64,000 bases of DNA from Candidatus Neomarinimicrobiota bacterium (GTDB taxonomy: Bacteria; Fidelibacterota; Fidelibacteria; Fidelibacterales; Fidelibacteraceae), in contig JAGGVO010000042.1 of NCBI GenBank assembly GCA_021157965.1, positions 82,384-146,383 of the forward strand, given 5' to 3'. The position numbers were made by a program, and so were the translations under genes. The notes under the pieces were generated by a model. It saw only the letters and a program-made list of their open reading frames with translations, did no database searches and was not told the origin of the DNA. Positions 44,037 to 53,686 of this stretch are shown one piece after another. Position 1 is the stretch's first letter. Each line of letters begins with the position of its first letter.

Positions 44037-44957
44037 TTATTTATTGGCTGAAAATTTTCCGTTTATCATCATGAATTTTATGTGAGCCGGCTTTTTTAAG
44101 GGATTTTCACTGAGAAAGAGAATGTGGGGAGGATATGGTTCACCCGGTTTACAGCCGCTTACATGATCCAGTAAGCGGATGCCGGCTGAAGGTTTCAGTT
44201 GGTGCAGGGACATGAATAAATGATCCGTATCCTTGTAAGTCATTAGCAACGAATCATTCGGATCAAGCAGCTCCACTTCCTGAAGAGCTCTGATCATAGG
44301 AATGCAAACTGTATCTGTATCATATTCATGGAAATACATGGCCACCAGGTATTGTTGACCTGTTGAATCCTTTTTCATGGAAAAAAGGGGGAATTCATGG
44401 TTTTTCCACTGATACAGCCTTTCTTTTTCCCGGGCCGAACAGGAATATTCCATGGATTCCACACCTGTTTTGTGAAGCGAATCCGTTATATTCTCCTGAA
44501 AAATCATAAGTCCCTTCAGAGAGAAAGTTCCCGGGAAGACCAATTCCAACACATCCCCTGAACGTATACCTGCACCGTCAGGATAGAGGACAAAGGATAT
44601 GATGCCTTCTTTCAGCATATCCTGGTAAATCTTCCGGATTATCCGGCCCGGTAATCCGGTTTGCACATAGGGATACTGGCTGTACGAGCTGTCCAAAGTC
44701 CTGGGAACCCAGAAATTATTCAGGGCGGGAATCATCCAGAAATGGTTCATATCCAGATATCCGGATTTTTTTTCATACGAAGGCATGGGGAATGTTTTTC
44801 CCGAAGTTACAGCCCACATATCACCCGGATTGCTCCATTGTCCTGCTCCCCTGTAAACATGGCCGCAACGGATATACAGGGTGTCGTTTTCGGCAGCCGG
44901 GACAAAGCCCGCCAGTATAAAAACCAGTAAAATTGTACAGACAGGTTTACCGAACAT
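44037..44957 (-). CDS. Secreted degenerate amidohydrolase-like protein (second of pair)
   Basis: This 306-residue protein has a signal peptide (FGKPVCTILLVFILAGFVPA). The mature N-terminus aligns by eye with the amidohydrolase composite barrel: LYIRCGHVYRGAGQW for the first strands, WAVTSGKTFPM for the dGkI turn, and LDMNHFWMIPALNNFWVP where active members have vvPGliDaHxHl. The two metal His are therefore absent. The C-terminal KPAHIKFMMINGKFSANK resembles the closing strands. It is probably non-catalytic and its role is unknown. I chose the ATG with AAGGAG upstream; it overlaps the previous gene by 11 bp. Confidence 0.55.
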   Translation of the reverse strand: MFGKPVCTILLVFILAGFVPAAENDTLYIRCGHVYRGAGQWSNPGDMWAVTSGKTFPMPSYEKKSGYLDMNHFWMIPALNNFWVPRTLDSSYSQYPYVQTGLPGRIIRKIYQDMLKEGIISFVLYPDGAGIRSGDVLELVFPGTFSLKGLMIFQENITDSLHKTGVESMEYSCSAREKERLYQWKNHEFPLFSMKKDSTGQQYLVAMYFHEYDTDTVCIPMIRALQEVELLDPNDSLLMTYKDTDHLFMSLHQLKPSAGIRLLDHVSGCKPGEPYPPHILFLSENPLKKPAHIKFMMINGKFSANK

Positions 44958-45885
44958 AGACTCCTTCAATTACAAGGTGTTCACACAAACCTTTGGCCTC
45001 TTTAAAAACGGCAAAGGAAGCGGAATAACCGGGAACTAAAAGACCGAAACGTTTGTCAATCCCCAGAAATTCGGCTGGCAGGACCGAGGCAAGCTGGAGA
45101 AAAACCTCCCGTGAAAGCCGGTTCGCCTTTAAAAGGGAATCGGACATGCCGTAAAACCAGCACGCAGGAAACCGGATGCCCGTATTTCCCAGGGTTTCAA
45201 ACCAATCTGATTCTGCCGACTTTCCCTTCTCATAGGTTTTGAGGTCTTCATATCCGAGGATCATGCGTGTATTTTCGAAAATCATGTCGGACTGCAGGCT
45301 GTTTTCCCGAACCACCCACACGCCTTCCCAATCTGAATTCCGAACCAACGTCTGAAATTCCGGTATCCACATTCCGGGAATCTCATGCCACCAGATCTTC
45401 CTGCCATTCCGGGTTTGGAAGAGTAACGGCAAACGGCAAGAATCCTCCGGAGCTGCGGACAGATAATCATAAATCCGTTGATACAAGGCATGGATACTTC
45501 CCTCCGTTTCGGGGACAGACACAAGCATTCCGAGAGTATCGGGCTTTTGCAGGTTCCGGACTGTTTTCAGCAAAATATAAGGAGAAGCTTTCGAAAGGTA
45601 GAGTCCCACCCCCCGTTGGATCATAATCGAATCCACATAATTACTATCGTTGAAGGAAAAAAAATTCAAATCTATCATCACCGGTGTGATATGGAGAGTT
45701 GTATCAATGTGATCAACTTGAATGCGTCGGACAGAGATAATCCGGTTTCCGGAATAAGCCAATTCTCCGGGAAAAACATCCCCATTTCCCCGGTGGATCC
45801 AGCCGTTGATTCTATCCCGGGGAAGAGCCGGCAGGCATGCAAAAAGACACAAAATCAGACACATGGCCCGAAAAGCAGATTTCAT
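44947..45885 (-). CDS. Secreted degenerate amidohydrolase-like protein (first of pair)
   Basis: After a signal peptide (FRAMCLILCLFACLPALP) the protein reads RINGWIHRGNGDVFPGELAYSG and TPVMIDLNFFSFND. In active amidohydrolases that segment is PGLIDAHTH, so the HxH pair is replaced by N-x-F. The C-terminus LGIDKRFGLLVPGYSASFAVF, then LVIEGVYVR, closely follows the family end (LGi.dr.GsL.pGk.ADlvvf...V.v.G). At 312 residues it is shorter than active homologues of about 400 residues, so part of the TIM barrel is missing. It is probably a non-catalytic secreted relative. Together with the next gene it forms a tandem pair. Confidence 0.6.
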   Translation of the reverse strand: MKSAFRAMCLILCLFACLPALPRDRINGWIHRGNGDVFPGELAYSGNRIISVRRIQVDHIDTTLHITPVMIDLNFFSFNDSNYVDSIMIQRGVGLYLSKASPYILLKTVRNLQKPDTLGMLVSVPETEGSIHALYQRIYDYLSAAPEDSCRLPLLFQTRNGRKIWWHEIPGMWIPEFQTLVRNSDWEGVWVVRENSLQSDMIFENTRMILGYEDLKTYEKGKSAESDWFETLGNTGIRFPACWFYGMSDSLLKANRLSREVFLQLASVLPAEFLGIDKRFGLLVPGYSASFAVFKEAKGLCEHLVIEGVYVR

Positions 45886-45964
45886 GTATCAATTTATAAA
45901 GCTTCATGAGATGAAACAACGATTCAGACATGAAGAATCATGAGAATCACCGGAAAACAGCGGG

Positions 45965-46000
45965 TAAAAAAAAAGCTCTCCGGTCAGCGGACAGCTTTTT
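45965..46000 (-). terminator. Rho-independent terminator of the rplS operon
   Basis: On the minus strand an AAAAAGCT/AGCTTTTT stem with an inner TCCG/CGGA pairing, one mismatch and a five-base loop is followed by a long T run. It lies about 20 bp after the rplS stop and ends the ffh-to-rplS operon. Confidence 0.85.
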
Positions 46001-46021
46001 TGATCTATTTCGAGAAAGGGA

Positions 46022-46366
46022 TCAGCGAACTTCTTTAATCCGGGTTGCCTTGCGTCCCTTCAGCTTCCGGATATAGTACAATTTCGCCTTACGGACACGT
46101 CCCACAGAAACCCGCTCGATTTTGGCAATATTGGGTGAATGTACCGGAAAGATCCGCTCCACACCGATCCCGTTGGAAATCTTCCGCACAGTGAATGTTG
46201 CATTGATACCTGTTCCTTTACGGGCAATGCAGATTCCTTTAAACTGCTGAATTCTCTCTTTTTCTCCTTCCCGTACTTTTACATCCACCACCAGTGTATC
46301 ACCGGCCTTAAACATCGGAATATCATCGCGCATCTGATGAGAAACGCTGGTATATAATTTATCCAT
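46022..46366 (-). CDS. rplS: 50S ribosomal protein bL19
   Basis: The 114-residue protein has the L19 core: [46 protein letters not shown] and [33 protein letters not shown]. It lies at the interface of the two ribosomal subunits. The start at 46366 shares one base with the trmD stop (TGATG), with GGGAG upstream; a GTG one codon earlier is also possible. It is the last gene before a strong terminator. Confidence 0.97.
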   Translation of the reverse strand: MDKLYTSVSHQMRDDIPMFKAGDTLVVDVKVREGEKERIQQFKGICIARKGTGINATFTVRKISNGIGVERIFPVHSPNIAKIERVSVGRVRKAKLYYIRKLKGRKATRIKEVR

Positions 46367-47091
46367 CACACACTCCCTTTACTTTCAATCTTTTTTTGTT
46401 CATTGAGCCATTTATCATAAAGGTCCGGTCGTCTTTCCTTCGTCTTTTTTATGCGTTGTTCCTGACGCCACTTTTCAATATTGGCATGGTGGCCGCTCAG
46501 GAGCACATCCGGGACCTTCAAATCTTCAAAAATTTCAGGTCTGGTATACCAGGGACAATCCAGAAGGGGATGGGAAAAGGAATCGCTCAAGGCTGAATCC
46601 AGGGTACCAATGACCCCGGGAATTAGGCGGATCACAGCATCAATAATCACCAGCGACGCGATTTCGCCCCCTGTAACGACGTAATCCCCAATACTGATTT
46701 CATCGGTGACCCATGCATCTCTGACCCGTTGATCAATCCCTTTATAGTGACCGCAAATCATGAGCAGATAAGGCTCTTTGGCAAGGTCTTCAGCCAGCTC
46801 CTGAGTGAAAAGTACACCATCAGGTGTGGGAAAAATAATCCGCGGCTTTCGGGGTTTTTCTTCATCCAGGCAGTGGCGGATCGCAGAAAAGAGGGGCTGG
46901 GGTGTCATCACCATCCCTTCTCCACCACCAAAAGGGTAATCATCGGTTTTCCCGTGCTTGTTTTCAGAGAAAGGCCGGATATCCCGGGGCCGAATGGATA
47001 CAATCCCCTTTTCAGAGGCAATCCGGGCAATACTGCTTTCAATCACCGGGACCAGCATTTCGGGAAAGGTTGTCAGAACATCAATCTTCAT
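46366..47091 (-). CDS. trmD: tRNA (guanine-37-N1)-methyltransferase
   Basis: TrmD methylates G37 of tRNAs reading CNN codons, using SAM bound in a trefoil knot. [21 protein letters not shown] begins the domain. [35 protein letters not shown] and [30 protein letters not shown] are knot and active-site segments. The protein is 241 residues long. The ATG at 47091 overlaps the rimM stop by 11 bp; a longer start upstream lies inside rimM and breaks homology. Confidence 0.97.
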   Translation of the reverse strand: MKIDVLTTFPEMLVPVIESSIARIASEKGIVSIRPRDIRPFSENKHGKTDDYPFGGGEGMVMTPQPLFSAIRHCLDEEKPRKPRIIFPTPDGVLFTQELAEDLAKEPYLLMICGHYKGIDQRVRDAWVTDEISIGDYVVTGGEIASLVIIDAVIRLIPGVIGTLDSALSDSFSHPLLDCPWYTRPEIFEDLKVPDVLLSGHHANIEKWRQEQRIKKTKERRPDLYDKWLNEQKKIESKGSV

Positions 47092-47593
47092 CCAGGAGTC
47101 CTTCCGGTAAATCCATAATGAATTCCTGTTTATCTTCAAGGATATCAACAAGAAAATCATCTGTCAGGGGAACCATTATTTCCTTTTCTCCTTTTTGAAC
47201 AATGAGCATATCCTGGGCCGGCCAGGATTCGACTCTTAAAATTTCCCCCAAAAAATTCCCCTGCAGATCCCGGATTTCATACCCAACATACCGTGTGTAA
47301 CCCGTATTCGGATCCTCAATTTCAGGAATCATCTCAGAAGGGACAAAAAGAGTTGCCTTCCTTAATTTATCAGCCTCGTGCCTGTTCGTCACCTGTTTTA
47401 ATCCAAGAATAATCTTTTGTGGGCGGATTGAAAGGCTGCTGATTTCACTTACCTCTTCCACTGTGGAACCATGTCCCCAGTATACATTTTTCAAAGAACA
47501 CAAAAATTCTGTATCGACATTCTCGAGTCGTATTAGAAGCCTGCCTTCAAGTCCAAACGGTTTAAGAATGGTACCGATTTTTTTGAAGGACAT
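47081..47593 (-). CDS. rimM: Ribosome maturation factor RimM
   Basis: This 170-residue protein assists 30S head assembly. The RimM N-terminal barrel (FKKIGTILKPFGLEGRLLIRL, then VEEVSEISSLSIRPQKIILGLKQVTNRHEADKLRKATLFV) is followed by the PRC-barrel domain (YVGYEIRDLQGNFLGEILRVESWPAQDMLIV, EIMVPLTDDFLVDI). It overlaps trmD and follows khpA by 26 bp, the usual operon order. Confidence 0.95.
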   Translation of the reverse strand: MSFKKIGTILKPFGLEGRLLIRLENVDTEFLCSLKNVYWGHGSTVEEVSEISSLSIRPQKIILGLKQVTNRHEADKLRKATLFVPSEMIPEIEDPNTGYTRYVGYEIRDLQGNFLGEILRVESWPAQDMLIVQKGEKEIMVPLTDDFLVDILEDKQEFIMDLPEGLLDED

Positions 47594-47619
47594 TTTTCAC
47601 ATCATCTGGCAGTCGAAGA

Positions 47620-47856
47620 TTAACGATCGATAATATCGAGCGTTGCCCTGCGATGTCCGGCTTTGGCGGAGACTGCAGTCAGGAGAGTTCTCAGTGCCTG
47701 GGCTGTACGTCCGTTTTTTCCAATTACCTTACCAAGATCCGCAGAGTTGACAGACAGCTCGAAAATGATGTTATTCTCGCTGTCAATTTGACTGACCTTT
47801 ACATCCTCAGGGTGATCAACAAGATGCTTTGCGATGAATTCAACGAACTCTTTCAT
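47620..47856 (-). CDS. khpA: KH-domain RNA-binding protein KhpA
   Basis: A single type-II KH domain fills the 78 residues: FVEFIAKHLVDHPEDVKV and VGKNGRTAQALRTLL around the GxxG-type loop (here IGKNGRTA). KhpA binds RNA with KhpB and affects cell elongation and division in Firmicutes. Its place between rpsP and rimM is the standard one. Confidence 0.92.
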   Translation of the reverse strand: MKEFVEFIAKHLVDHPEDVKVSQIDSENNIIFELSVNSADLGKVIGKNGRTAQALRTLLTAVSAKAGHRRATLDIIDR

Positions 47857-47882
47857 TGTCTACCTCGCTCTTAAGGATTCAT

Positions 47883-48551
47883 TCACGATTCAGTTTTTTC
47901 TGTTTCCGTTTCAGCTTCTTCTGCATTATCTGCATCAGCCTGTTGTCCTGATTTATTATCCTCTGCTTTTTCAGAAGCGGCTTCTTCTGCAACCTTCTCC
48001 TCAGCCTTTTCCTCTTCAGCAGGGGCTTCAGTCTTCTCTTCTTTTTCTTCTGTATTTTCCCCGGTCATCTTTTCAGCAACAGATTCCTCTGTCAGTGTCT
48101 TGACATTTTCGGACACCGTTTCTTCTGCTGTTTCTTTTTCAACCGGAGCTTCTGTTTCAGTTTCTTCCTTTACGGGTGCGGCTTTGGGTTCTTTCTTTTC
48201 CTTGGATTCTTTTGTTTTCCCTTCTGCCTTGGCCTTTTGGGCCATCTCCCATTTCTGGATTTCCACTTTCTTCACGTCTTCTGATTTGCAGTTCCGCAAG
48301 TGCCATTTCAGCATGATACCGAGTTTCGATAAAAGGTTTTTGACTGTATCTGAAGGCTGGGCACCCTGTTCCAACCAATGCATGATCCGGTCCTCTTTGA
48401 TATTGACGCGGTTTTCATGTTTCAGCGGGTCATAAGTCCCTACCTGTTCGATAAAACGGCCATCACGACGGCTTCTGGAATCTGCAACAACGATCCGAAA
48501 ATACGGACGGTTCCGTCTACCCATACGTGTGAGACGAATTCGAGTTGCCAA
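47883..48551 (-). CDS. rpsP: 30S ribosomal protein bS16 with long acidic C-terminal tail
   Basis: The first ~80 residues are a normal bS16 ([64 protein letters not shown]). A further 130 residues follow: a basic linker and then an extremely acidic, low-complexity tail of Glu, Ala, Lys and Thr (residues about 120-222). FCB-group bS16 proteins often have such tails, though this one is very long. The function of the tail is unknown. The gene sits 11 bp after ffh. Confidence 0.96.
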   Translation of the reverse strand: MATRIRLTRMGRRNRPYFRIVVADSRSRRDGRFIEQVGTYDPLKHENRVNIKEDRIMHWLEQGAQPSDTVKNLLSKLGIMLKWHLRNCKSEDVKKVEIQKWEMAQKAKAEGKTKESKEKKEPKAAPVKEETETEAPVEKETAEETVSENVKTLTEESVAEKMTGENTEEKEEKTEAPAEEEKAEEKVAEEAASEKAEDNKSGQQADADNAEEAETETEKTES

Positions 48552-48562
48552 ATTTTTCCTCC

Positions 48563-49891
48563 TTAAAACTGTCCCCGGGGCATGTTAAAGCCCTTTCCGG
48601 GTAATTTCATCTTATTCATTTTCTTCATCATCTTCTTCATTTGTTCGAACTGATTCAACAAACGATTCACATCCGATACCTGCGTTCCACTACCCCGGGC
48701 AATGCGTTTCCGGCGACTGGCATTGATCACCTGCGGCATTTCCCGTTCTTGGAACGTCATAGAATTTAAGATAGCTTCCGTTCTAATGAAATGATTTTCA
48801 TCAACTTGGACGTTTTTTAAGCGGCTGAAACCGGGGATCATCTCCACCAAGGATCCCAACGATCCCATTTTTTTCAACATTTTCAGCTGTTTCTGAAAAT
48901 CGGTGAGAGTAAACTGGTTTTTACGGAGTTTTTGCTCCAGTTTTTCCGCTTCTTTTTCATCCACGGCTCCCTGGGCTTTTTCCACCAGAGAAACAATATC
49001 TCCTTTTCCCAGGATCCGGTCAGCAAAGCGGTCCGGATAAAAAGGTTCCAGATCTCCCGGTTTTTCACCGGAAGAAATGTATTTCACCGGTTTTCCTGTC
49101 ACGGATTTGATAGAGAGGGCAGCACCACCCCTGGTATCTCCATCCATTTTCGTAAGGACCAGTCCTGTCACAGAGAGTTGTTCATTAAATTCACGGGCGG
49201 CATTCACCGCATCCTGGCCGATCATCCCGTCTGCCACAAAGAGGATTTCCCGGGGATGAAGGAAGTGCTCGAGAGATCGCAGTTCATCCATCATCTTTTC
49301 ATCAATATGCAAGCGGCCCGCCGTATCCACAATCACCACATTGGTATTGTCCTGACGGGCTTTATCCATGGCATTCCGGCAAATGGTCAGGGGATTGACC
49401 CCCTTTTCGGCATAGACGGGAATATCCGTATCAAGGCCCAGCTTCACAAGCTGGTCAATTGCCGCCGGCCTGTACACATCAGCAGCCACAAGTAAAGGCC
49501 GTTTGCCCGAGGATTTAAGGTGTAACCCCAGTTTGGCTGCCAGAGTAGTTTTCCCTGATCCCTGCAATCCCACAAGCATCAGCACGGCAGGGGGAAGTCC
49601 TCCCAGATTCAAAGGGACATTCTCTTCACCTAAAATACGGGTCAGTTCTTCATGAATGATCTTGATAATCTGCTGTCCCGGAGTGATGCTCTTCAATACC
49701 CGGACACCCAGGGCTTTTTCAGTAACAGCACGGATAAAATCACGTGCAACGGTAAAATTGACATCCGCCTCCAAAAGTGTCCGGCGGACTTCCCGCATAG
49801 CATTCTGAATATTGGATTCCGTGATCGTTCCCTGACCTCGGAGTTTCTTCAGAACACCGTCCAGATTTTCACGCAGTTGTTCGAGCATCAT
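48563..49891 (-). CDS. ffh: Signal recognition particle protein Ffh
   Basis: This SRP GTPase binds signal sequences and 4.5S RNA to bring ribosomes to FtsY. The N domain, then [18 protein letters not shown] (P-loop), [27 protein letters not shown] and LVLTKMDGD define the G domain. The M domain covers the last 140 residues with the Met-rich RNA- and signal-binding part ([20 protein letters not shown]) and [17 protein letters not shown]. Two tandem ATGs at 49891 and 49888 are possible starts behind AGGAAG. It is the first gene of the ffh-rpsP-khpA-rimM-trmD-rplS operon. Confidence 0.97.
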   Translation of the reverse strand: MMLEQLRENLDGVLKKLRGQGTITESNIQNAMREVRRTLLEADVNFTVARDFIRAVTEKALGVRVLKSITPGQQIIKIIHEELTRILGEENVPLNLGGLPPAVLMLVGLQGSGKTTLAAKLGLHLKSSGKRPLLVAADVYRPAAIDQLVKLGLDTDIPVYAEKGVNPLTICRNAMDKARQDNTNVVIVDTAGRLHIDEKMMDELRSLEHFLHPREILFVADGMIGQDAVNAAREFNEQLSVTGLVLTKMDGDTRGGAALSIKSVTGKPVKYISSGEKPGDLEPFYPDRFADRILGKGDIVSLVEKAQGAVDEKEAEKLEQKLRKNQFTLTDFQKQLKMLKKMGSLGSLVEMIPGFSRLKNVQVDENHFIRTEAILNSMTFQEREMPQVINASRRKRIARGSGTQVSDVNRLLNQFEQMKKMMKKMNKMKLPGKGFNMPRGQF

Positions 49892-50027
49892 TCTTCCTGT
49901 TCAGCCGGGAAATATACAAAATCAAAAAGCTCACGTAAACAATGATTTGCACAGGCCCACTAAAGATAGACATCATATATTCACCCGATTCTTCACCTGG
50001 CGGTCAAAAATTCTGTCAAAAATGAAT

Positions 50028-50639
50028 TCAGCCGATTTCATCCAAAAGTTTTTCAACTTCCTTGGCTTTTGTTGTCCGTCCGGCTCGTTTATAGCGCGTG
50101 ATGGATTCTTCAAAATAATCAGCGGCTTTTTCCAGATTCCCCAAGGCTTTCTGTTCCATCCCGGCTTCTCTCAAATACATGGCTGATTCTTCCCACCGAC
50201 CGTCATTTTTCAAAGCTTCCGCCATTTTTTCAAAATCAATATCCGATTCACCGCCACTGGCACTGGGTTCTTTCCCTTCGAGGGCCGCTTCCAGAGACGG
50301 AATGAGTTTTTCATAAATGGCGGATTTCGCCTGGACATCATAAGCACCGGCATCAATAAATGATTTCCGGATGTCTATAGTCAGTTCGCCGGTGAGAGCA
50401 ATTACCGGAACTTTATCATTGATCCGTTTCATAAGGCGAAGGGTTTTAATACCGTTAATTCCAGGCAGGTTTTCATCCAGAAGTACTACGTCCACTTCGT
50501 CTGATTTCTCACGGAAAATGTCAATGGCAATTTCCCCCGTTTCCGCCTCCAGAAAACGAAAGCGGTCATTCCCCAGATAATCAATCAGGGTATCCCTGAG
50601 GAGTTTTTTGTCATCAACCAGTAATATTGTCTTTTGCAT
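50028..50639 (-). CDS. Response regulator with C-terminal TPR-like helices
   Basis: Residues 1-120 are a CheY-like receiver with phosphoacceptor Asp55 (VVLLDENLPG), Thr85-type switch residue in VIALTGEL and Lys in VQAKSAIY. Residues 130-203 hold two or three TPR-like helices (KMAEALKNDGRWEESAMYLREAGMEQKALGNLEKAADYFEE) instead of a DNA-binding domain. It therefore likely signals by protein contact. It is the last gene of a four-gene signalling unit and starts 9 bp after the kinase gene. Confidence 0.88.
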   Translation of the reverse strand: MQKTILLVDDKKLLRDTLIDYLGNDRFRFLEAETGEIAIDIFREKSDEVDVVLLDENLPGINGIKTLRLMKRINDKVPVIALTGELTIDIRKSFIDAGAYDVQAKSAIYEKLIPSLEAALEGKEPSASGGESDIDFEKMAEALKNDGRWEESAMYLREAGMEQKALGNLEKAADYFEESITRYKRAGRTTKAKEVEKLLDEIG

Positions 50640-50648
50640 TTTAGTCTC

Positions 50649-51863
50649 CTATGATTCAATATTCTTAAAGGATAATGTGAAAGTTGTTCCCACATTTTCC
50701 TTACTTTTCACCGAAATGGTTCCTCCTGAATTCTCAACGGCTTTCCGGCAAATCAACAGCCCCAAACCGGTGCCGGTAGTGGATTTCCATCGGGTATAAT
50801 CGGGCCGCCAGATTTTATCGATCACATCTTCAGGAATACCGCAACCCGTATCTTCCACTTCGGCAATTGCCTGATCCCCTTTCCTGCGGGTCCTGAGCGT
50901 GAGAGTCCCCTTGCCTTCCATGGCCTTGTAGGCATTTTCAACCAGATTGAGAAAGACACGTAACAAATCCTCTTCCGAGGCAGAAATATACAACGGTTCA
51001 TCGGCAAAATCCTCCTGAACCGTCACTTCGGGATTCTCATGGACCTTGGATTCGGCAAAAACTTGAATGGCGGATTTAATAATTTGAGTCAGATCCACCT
51101 TTTTCTCATGGGTTTTATCAATAGAGATGGCATTGCCAAGGTGTTTCAGTTTTTCACCCAGTTCCTTAAAGAATTTCATCAGGTCAATGATGCCTGAAAT
51201 ACGCTCATCGCTCTCATTGACCAACTCGTGCATTTTAGCCACTTCCTCAATCAGCTGTTCTGCCTTTACTTCGCCTGTTTCAGGATTGACAAGTCCGTTA
51301 ATCCGGGTGCCGCTTATTTCCTGAAGCTGGTTAATTTTCCGCCGGAGCGTTTGAAGCCGAAGCATAAGCGATCCATAGTAAGATCCGGACATATCGTGGC
51401 CCACACTTTTGACAATCAGCTGGGACTCTTCAATGGCTTTCTGCCGTTCTTTCCGGAGTTCTTCATTTAACAACCGTTCCTTCTGCCATTCAAATCCCCG
51501 TTTGATCCGCTTGATAAACTCATCCGGGAATTCCACAACAGCCGGTTTCTGGATAAAATCCCGGGCCCCGTATTGAAGGGAATCCACGGCATTTTCTATG
51601 GTAATTTCACCTGTCAGAACAATGATATAGTTCCGGTTTATCAAAGACCGTTTGTTCAATTCATTGAGGACTTCAATTCCGCTCATGCCGGGCATTTTCA
51701 GGTCAAGAAGTACAACCCTGCATTCAAAACTTTCCAGTCTCCGGATGGCGTCTGCCCCGTCCAAAATATATTCAACATTCCAGTTTTCGTCTTCCAACAG
51801 GTCAACAATACTTTCACAAAAGGCCAGGCTGTCATCAACAATCAACAGATCACAGTCAAACAT
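50649..51863 (-). CDS. Hybrid receiver-histidine kinase
   Basis: The protein begins with a receiver domain (Asp54 in VVLLDLKMPG), followed by a helical linker. A HisKA-like region has His156 in VKSVGHDMSGSYYGSL. A HATPase_c domain follows with N-box LVENAYKAMEGKG, G1 VEDTGCGIPEDV and G2 TGTGLGLLICRKAVENSGG. It is an intracellular kinase whose N-terminal receiver probably gates its activity. The ATG at 51863 has GGAGG six bases upstream and overlaps the GAF protein gene by 8 bp. Its likely partner is the receiver-TPR protein next to it. Confidence 0.9.
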   Translation of the reverse strand: MFDCDLLIVDDSLAFCESIVDLLEDENWNVEYILDGADAIRRLESFECRVVLLDLKMPGMSGIEVLNELNKRSLINRNYIIVLTGEITIENAVDSLQYGARDFIQKPAVVEFPDEFIKRIKRGFEWQKERLLNEELRKERQKAIEESQLIVKSVGHDMSGSYYGSLMLRLQTLRRKINQLQEISGTRINGLVNPETGEVKAEQLIEEVAKMHELVNESDERISGIIDLMKFFKELGEKLKHLGNAISIDKTHEKKVDLTQIIKSAIQVFAESKVHENPEVTVQEDFADEPLYISASEEDLLRVFLNLVENAYKAMEGKGTLTLRTRRKGDQAIAEVEDTGCGIPEDVIDKIWRPDYTRWKSTTGTGLGLLICRKAVENSGGTISVKSKENVGTTFTLSFKNIES

Positions 51864-53670
51864 TTTCACCTCCGGCAGGGATACAGATGGTAATTGAAAC
51901 CCCGTTTTTTTCAGGCTTCAAATTTATTATTCCCTGATAATTATTGTGAACAATTTCTTTAGCTACGGTAAACATAAATTGCTGAGGTGTTACAACTTCA
52001 CTGCCGTCCGGCAACATGGATATTGCCGATCCAAAAGCCTGCATGGATACATTATCTTCCGAGATAATGTGTGTCTTTATCATGTGAGAATCATCATCAT
52101 ACGTCACTTCAATACGAATAAAGCCGTTATAATGCTGCAATTGAGAAATGGCAATAAGGAGAAGGTTGATCACCACTTCCATCATTTCATTCGGCTCTAC
52201 TATAACCTTTGGTATCGCCCTTTCGGCCTGACGGTCCCTGTAAACCGTGATTTTCTTCCGGATAATCTCATCGCTCAGAAAGAGCAGGCTTTCGTCAATA
52301 ATATCACTCCAGGTTTTCCGGACTTTTAAAAAACCGGCTTTTGTTGAGAACTCCTGAAGGACCTTGATCCCGCCGGCAACTTCTGTGAGTTTTTCTTCAA
52401 TCACACCCAGTCGTTTCAAAAAGTCTTCCGGCTCCAGTGCCTTTTTTCGTTCAATCATCCGTTTCAGGTTGAGCACGTTGAGCTGGGCTGTCGTCAGTGG
52501 ATTGATAACCTCATTGGGCAGGCGAATTGCCATGGTTCCAAGGGCCGTAAGCCGCTGTGTTTTAAACATTTGAATGGCAGATGTTTTCATGCTTTCCAGG
52601 TACTGCAGGTTTTCGATGGCAACCGCCAGCATATCTGCAAGGACGGCAATATACTTTTCATCATCTTCCGAGAAAATGGTTTCATCACCGGGATATTTGG
52701 CAATTTTATTATAGAGTTTAATACATCCGATGACATCACTTTTCATGGCAATGGGACTCCCCAGAAACGCCAGGCGGTCACCATGTTTCAGGTTTCGCTT
52801 CATCTGTGAACGGTATTTTCCTTTGTACCTGGGAAATGTAAGGACATTGTTCAGGCGGATTATACGGTTTTCCTCCACCAGTGTCCCCGTTAACCCTTCG
52901 CCGATTTTGTGTTCTGCTTTGTTGATCAGATCTTTCGGTATTCCGTGACCTGCTCTTAAAACGAGGACATCCCCGGTTTTTTCCTTTAAAAGATAGATTT
53001 CACTGGTTTCGGCCGAAAAGGTTCGTGTAGCGGCTTCAGCCACAAAATTCAGGAGATCCGTCTGATTATAGTGGGTATGCAAACGTGTTCCGAATTCCAT
53101 CAGCAGCTTAAAATAATCGGCTTTTTTCCGTTCCTGCAAGTAATGATAACTGTTTTCCAGGGCAATACTGATATATCCTGCAATGTGAATCAAAAGGTCC
53201 TGATGGGTTTCGTCAAAGTTATACTCATTGCTGGATGCCCGGATCACACCATAAAAACGGCCGCTTTTGGACACAATGGGCACGGCCAGGTACGATTTGG
53301 CAATACGGCGGTCACCATCAGAAAATTTATTGATCCAGTTTATCTCTTTACCATGTTCTTTTTTCAAATCATCTACAGATTTCCGGTCAAAATCCTGAAT
53401 CAAAAGCGGTCTCTGAAATTTAAAAACCCATCCCGTGAGTCCTTCACCCCGGCTATACCGGACTGTTCCTGCATCGTGAACTTGCTGGCTTGTGGTTTCT
53501 GCCAATTCAATACAATCGGTCCCTTCATTATACAGAAAAATCGTACATCCTTTGGCATTCAGCATCCGTGAAATTTGTTCCACACTTTTCCGGAGAATCT
53601 CTTCCGGTTCAAGTTCCGTAAAAATATTCATCAGTCCTTTCAACTGGGAAATAGACAATTCCATAGACAT
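51856..53670 (-). CDS. GAF-GAF protein with degenerate histidine-kinase module
   Basis: Two GAF domains cover about residues 20-175 and 195-355. A HisKA-like segment RLTALGTMAIRLPNEVINPLT corresponds to the usual GExxAGvAHEinNPL. The phosphorylated His is replaced by Asn386. The ATPase part is also degraded: the N-box reads INLLLIAISQL with Ile506 in place of the catalytic Asn, and the G1 and G2 glycine loops are missing. The protein should therefore be unable to autophosphorylate and may act as a sensor partner of the adjacent kinase. It follows the TPR gene by 16 bp with AAGGA upstream. Confidence 0.85.
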   Translation of the reverse strand: MSMELSISQLKGLMNIFTELEPEEILRKSVEQISRMLNAKGCTIFLYNEGTDCIELAETTSQQVHDAGTVRYSRGEGLTGWVFKFQRPLLIQDFDRKSVDDLKKEHGKEINWINKFSDGDRRIAKSYLAVPIVSKSGRFYGVIRASSNEYNFDETHQDLLIHIAGYISIALENSYHYLQERKKADYFKLLMEFGTRLHTHYNQTDLLNFVAEAATRTFSAETSEIYLLKEKTGDVLVLRAGHGIPKDLINKAEHKIGEGLTGTLVEENRIIRLNNVLTFPRYKGKYRSQMKRNLKHGDRLAFLGSPIAMKSDVIGCIKLYNKIAKYPGDETIFSEDDEKYIAVLADMLAVAIENLQYLESMKTSAIQMFKTQRLTALGTMAIRLPNEVINPLTTAQLNVLNLKRMIERKKALEPEDFLKRLGVIEEKLTEVAGGIKVLQEFSTKAGFLKVRKTWSDIIDESLLFLSDEIIRKKITVYRDRQAERAIPKVIVEPNEMMEVVINLLLIAISQLQHYNGFIRIEVTYDDDSHMIKTHIISEDNVSMQAFGSAISMLPDGSEVVTPQQFMFTVAKEIVHNNYQGIINLKPEKNGVSITICIPAGGENV

Positions 53671-53686
53671 TTTATCCTTTTGTAAA

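Noticed and set aside
48932..49495. Plus-strand open frame inside ffh
   Set aside because: Antisense to the conserved Ffh GTPase domain; no supporting ribosome-binding site or homology.
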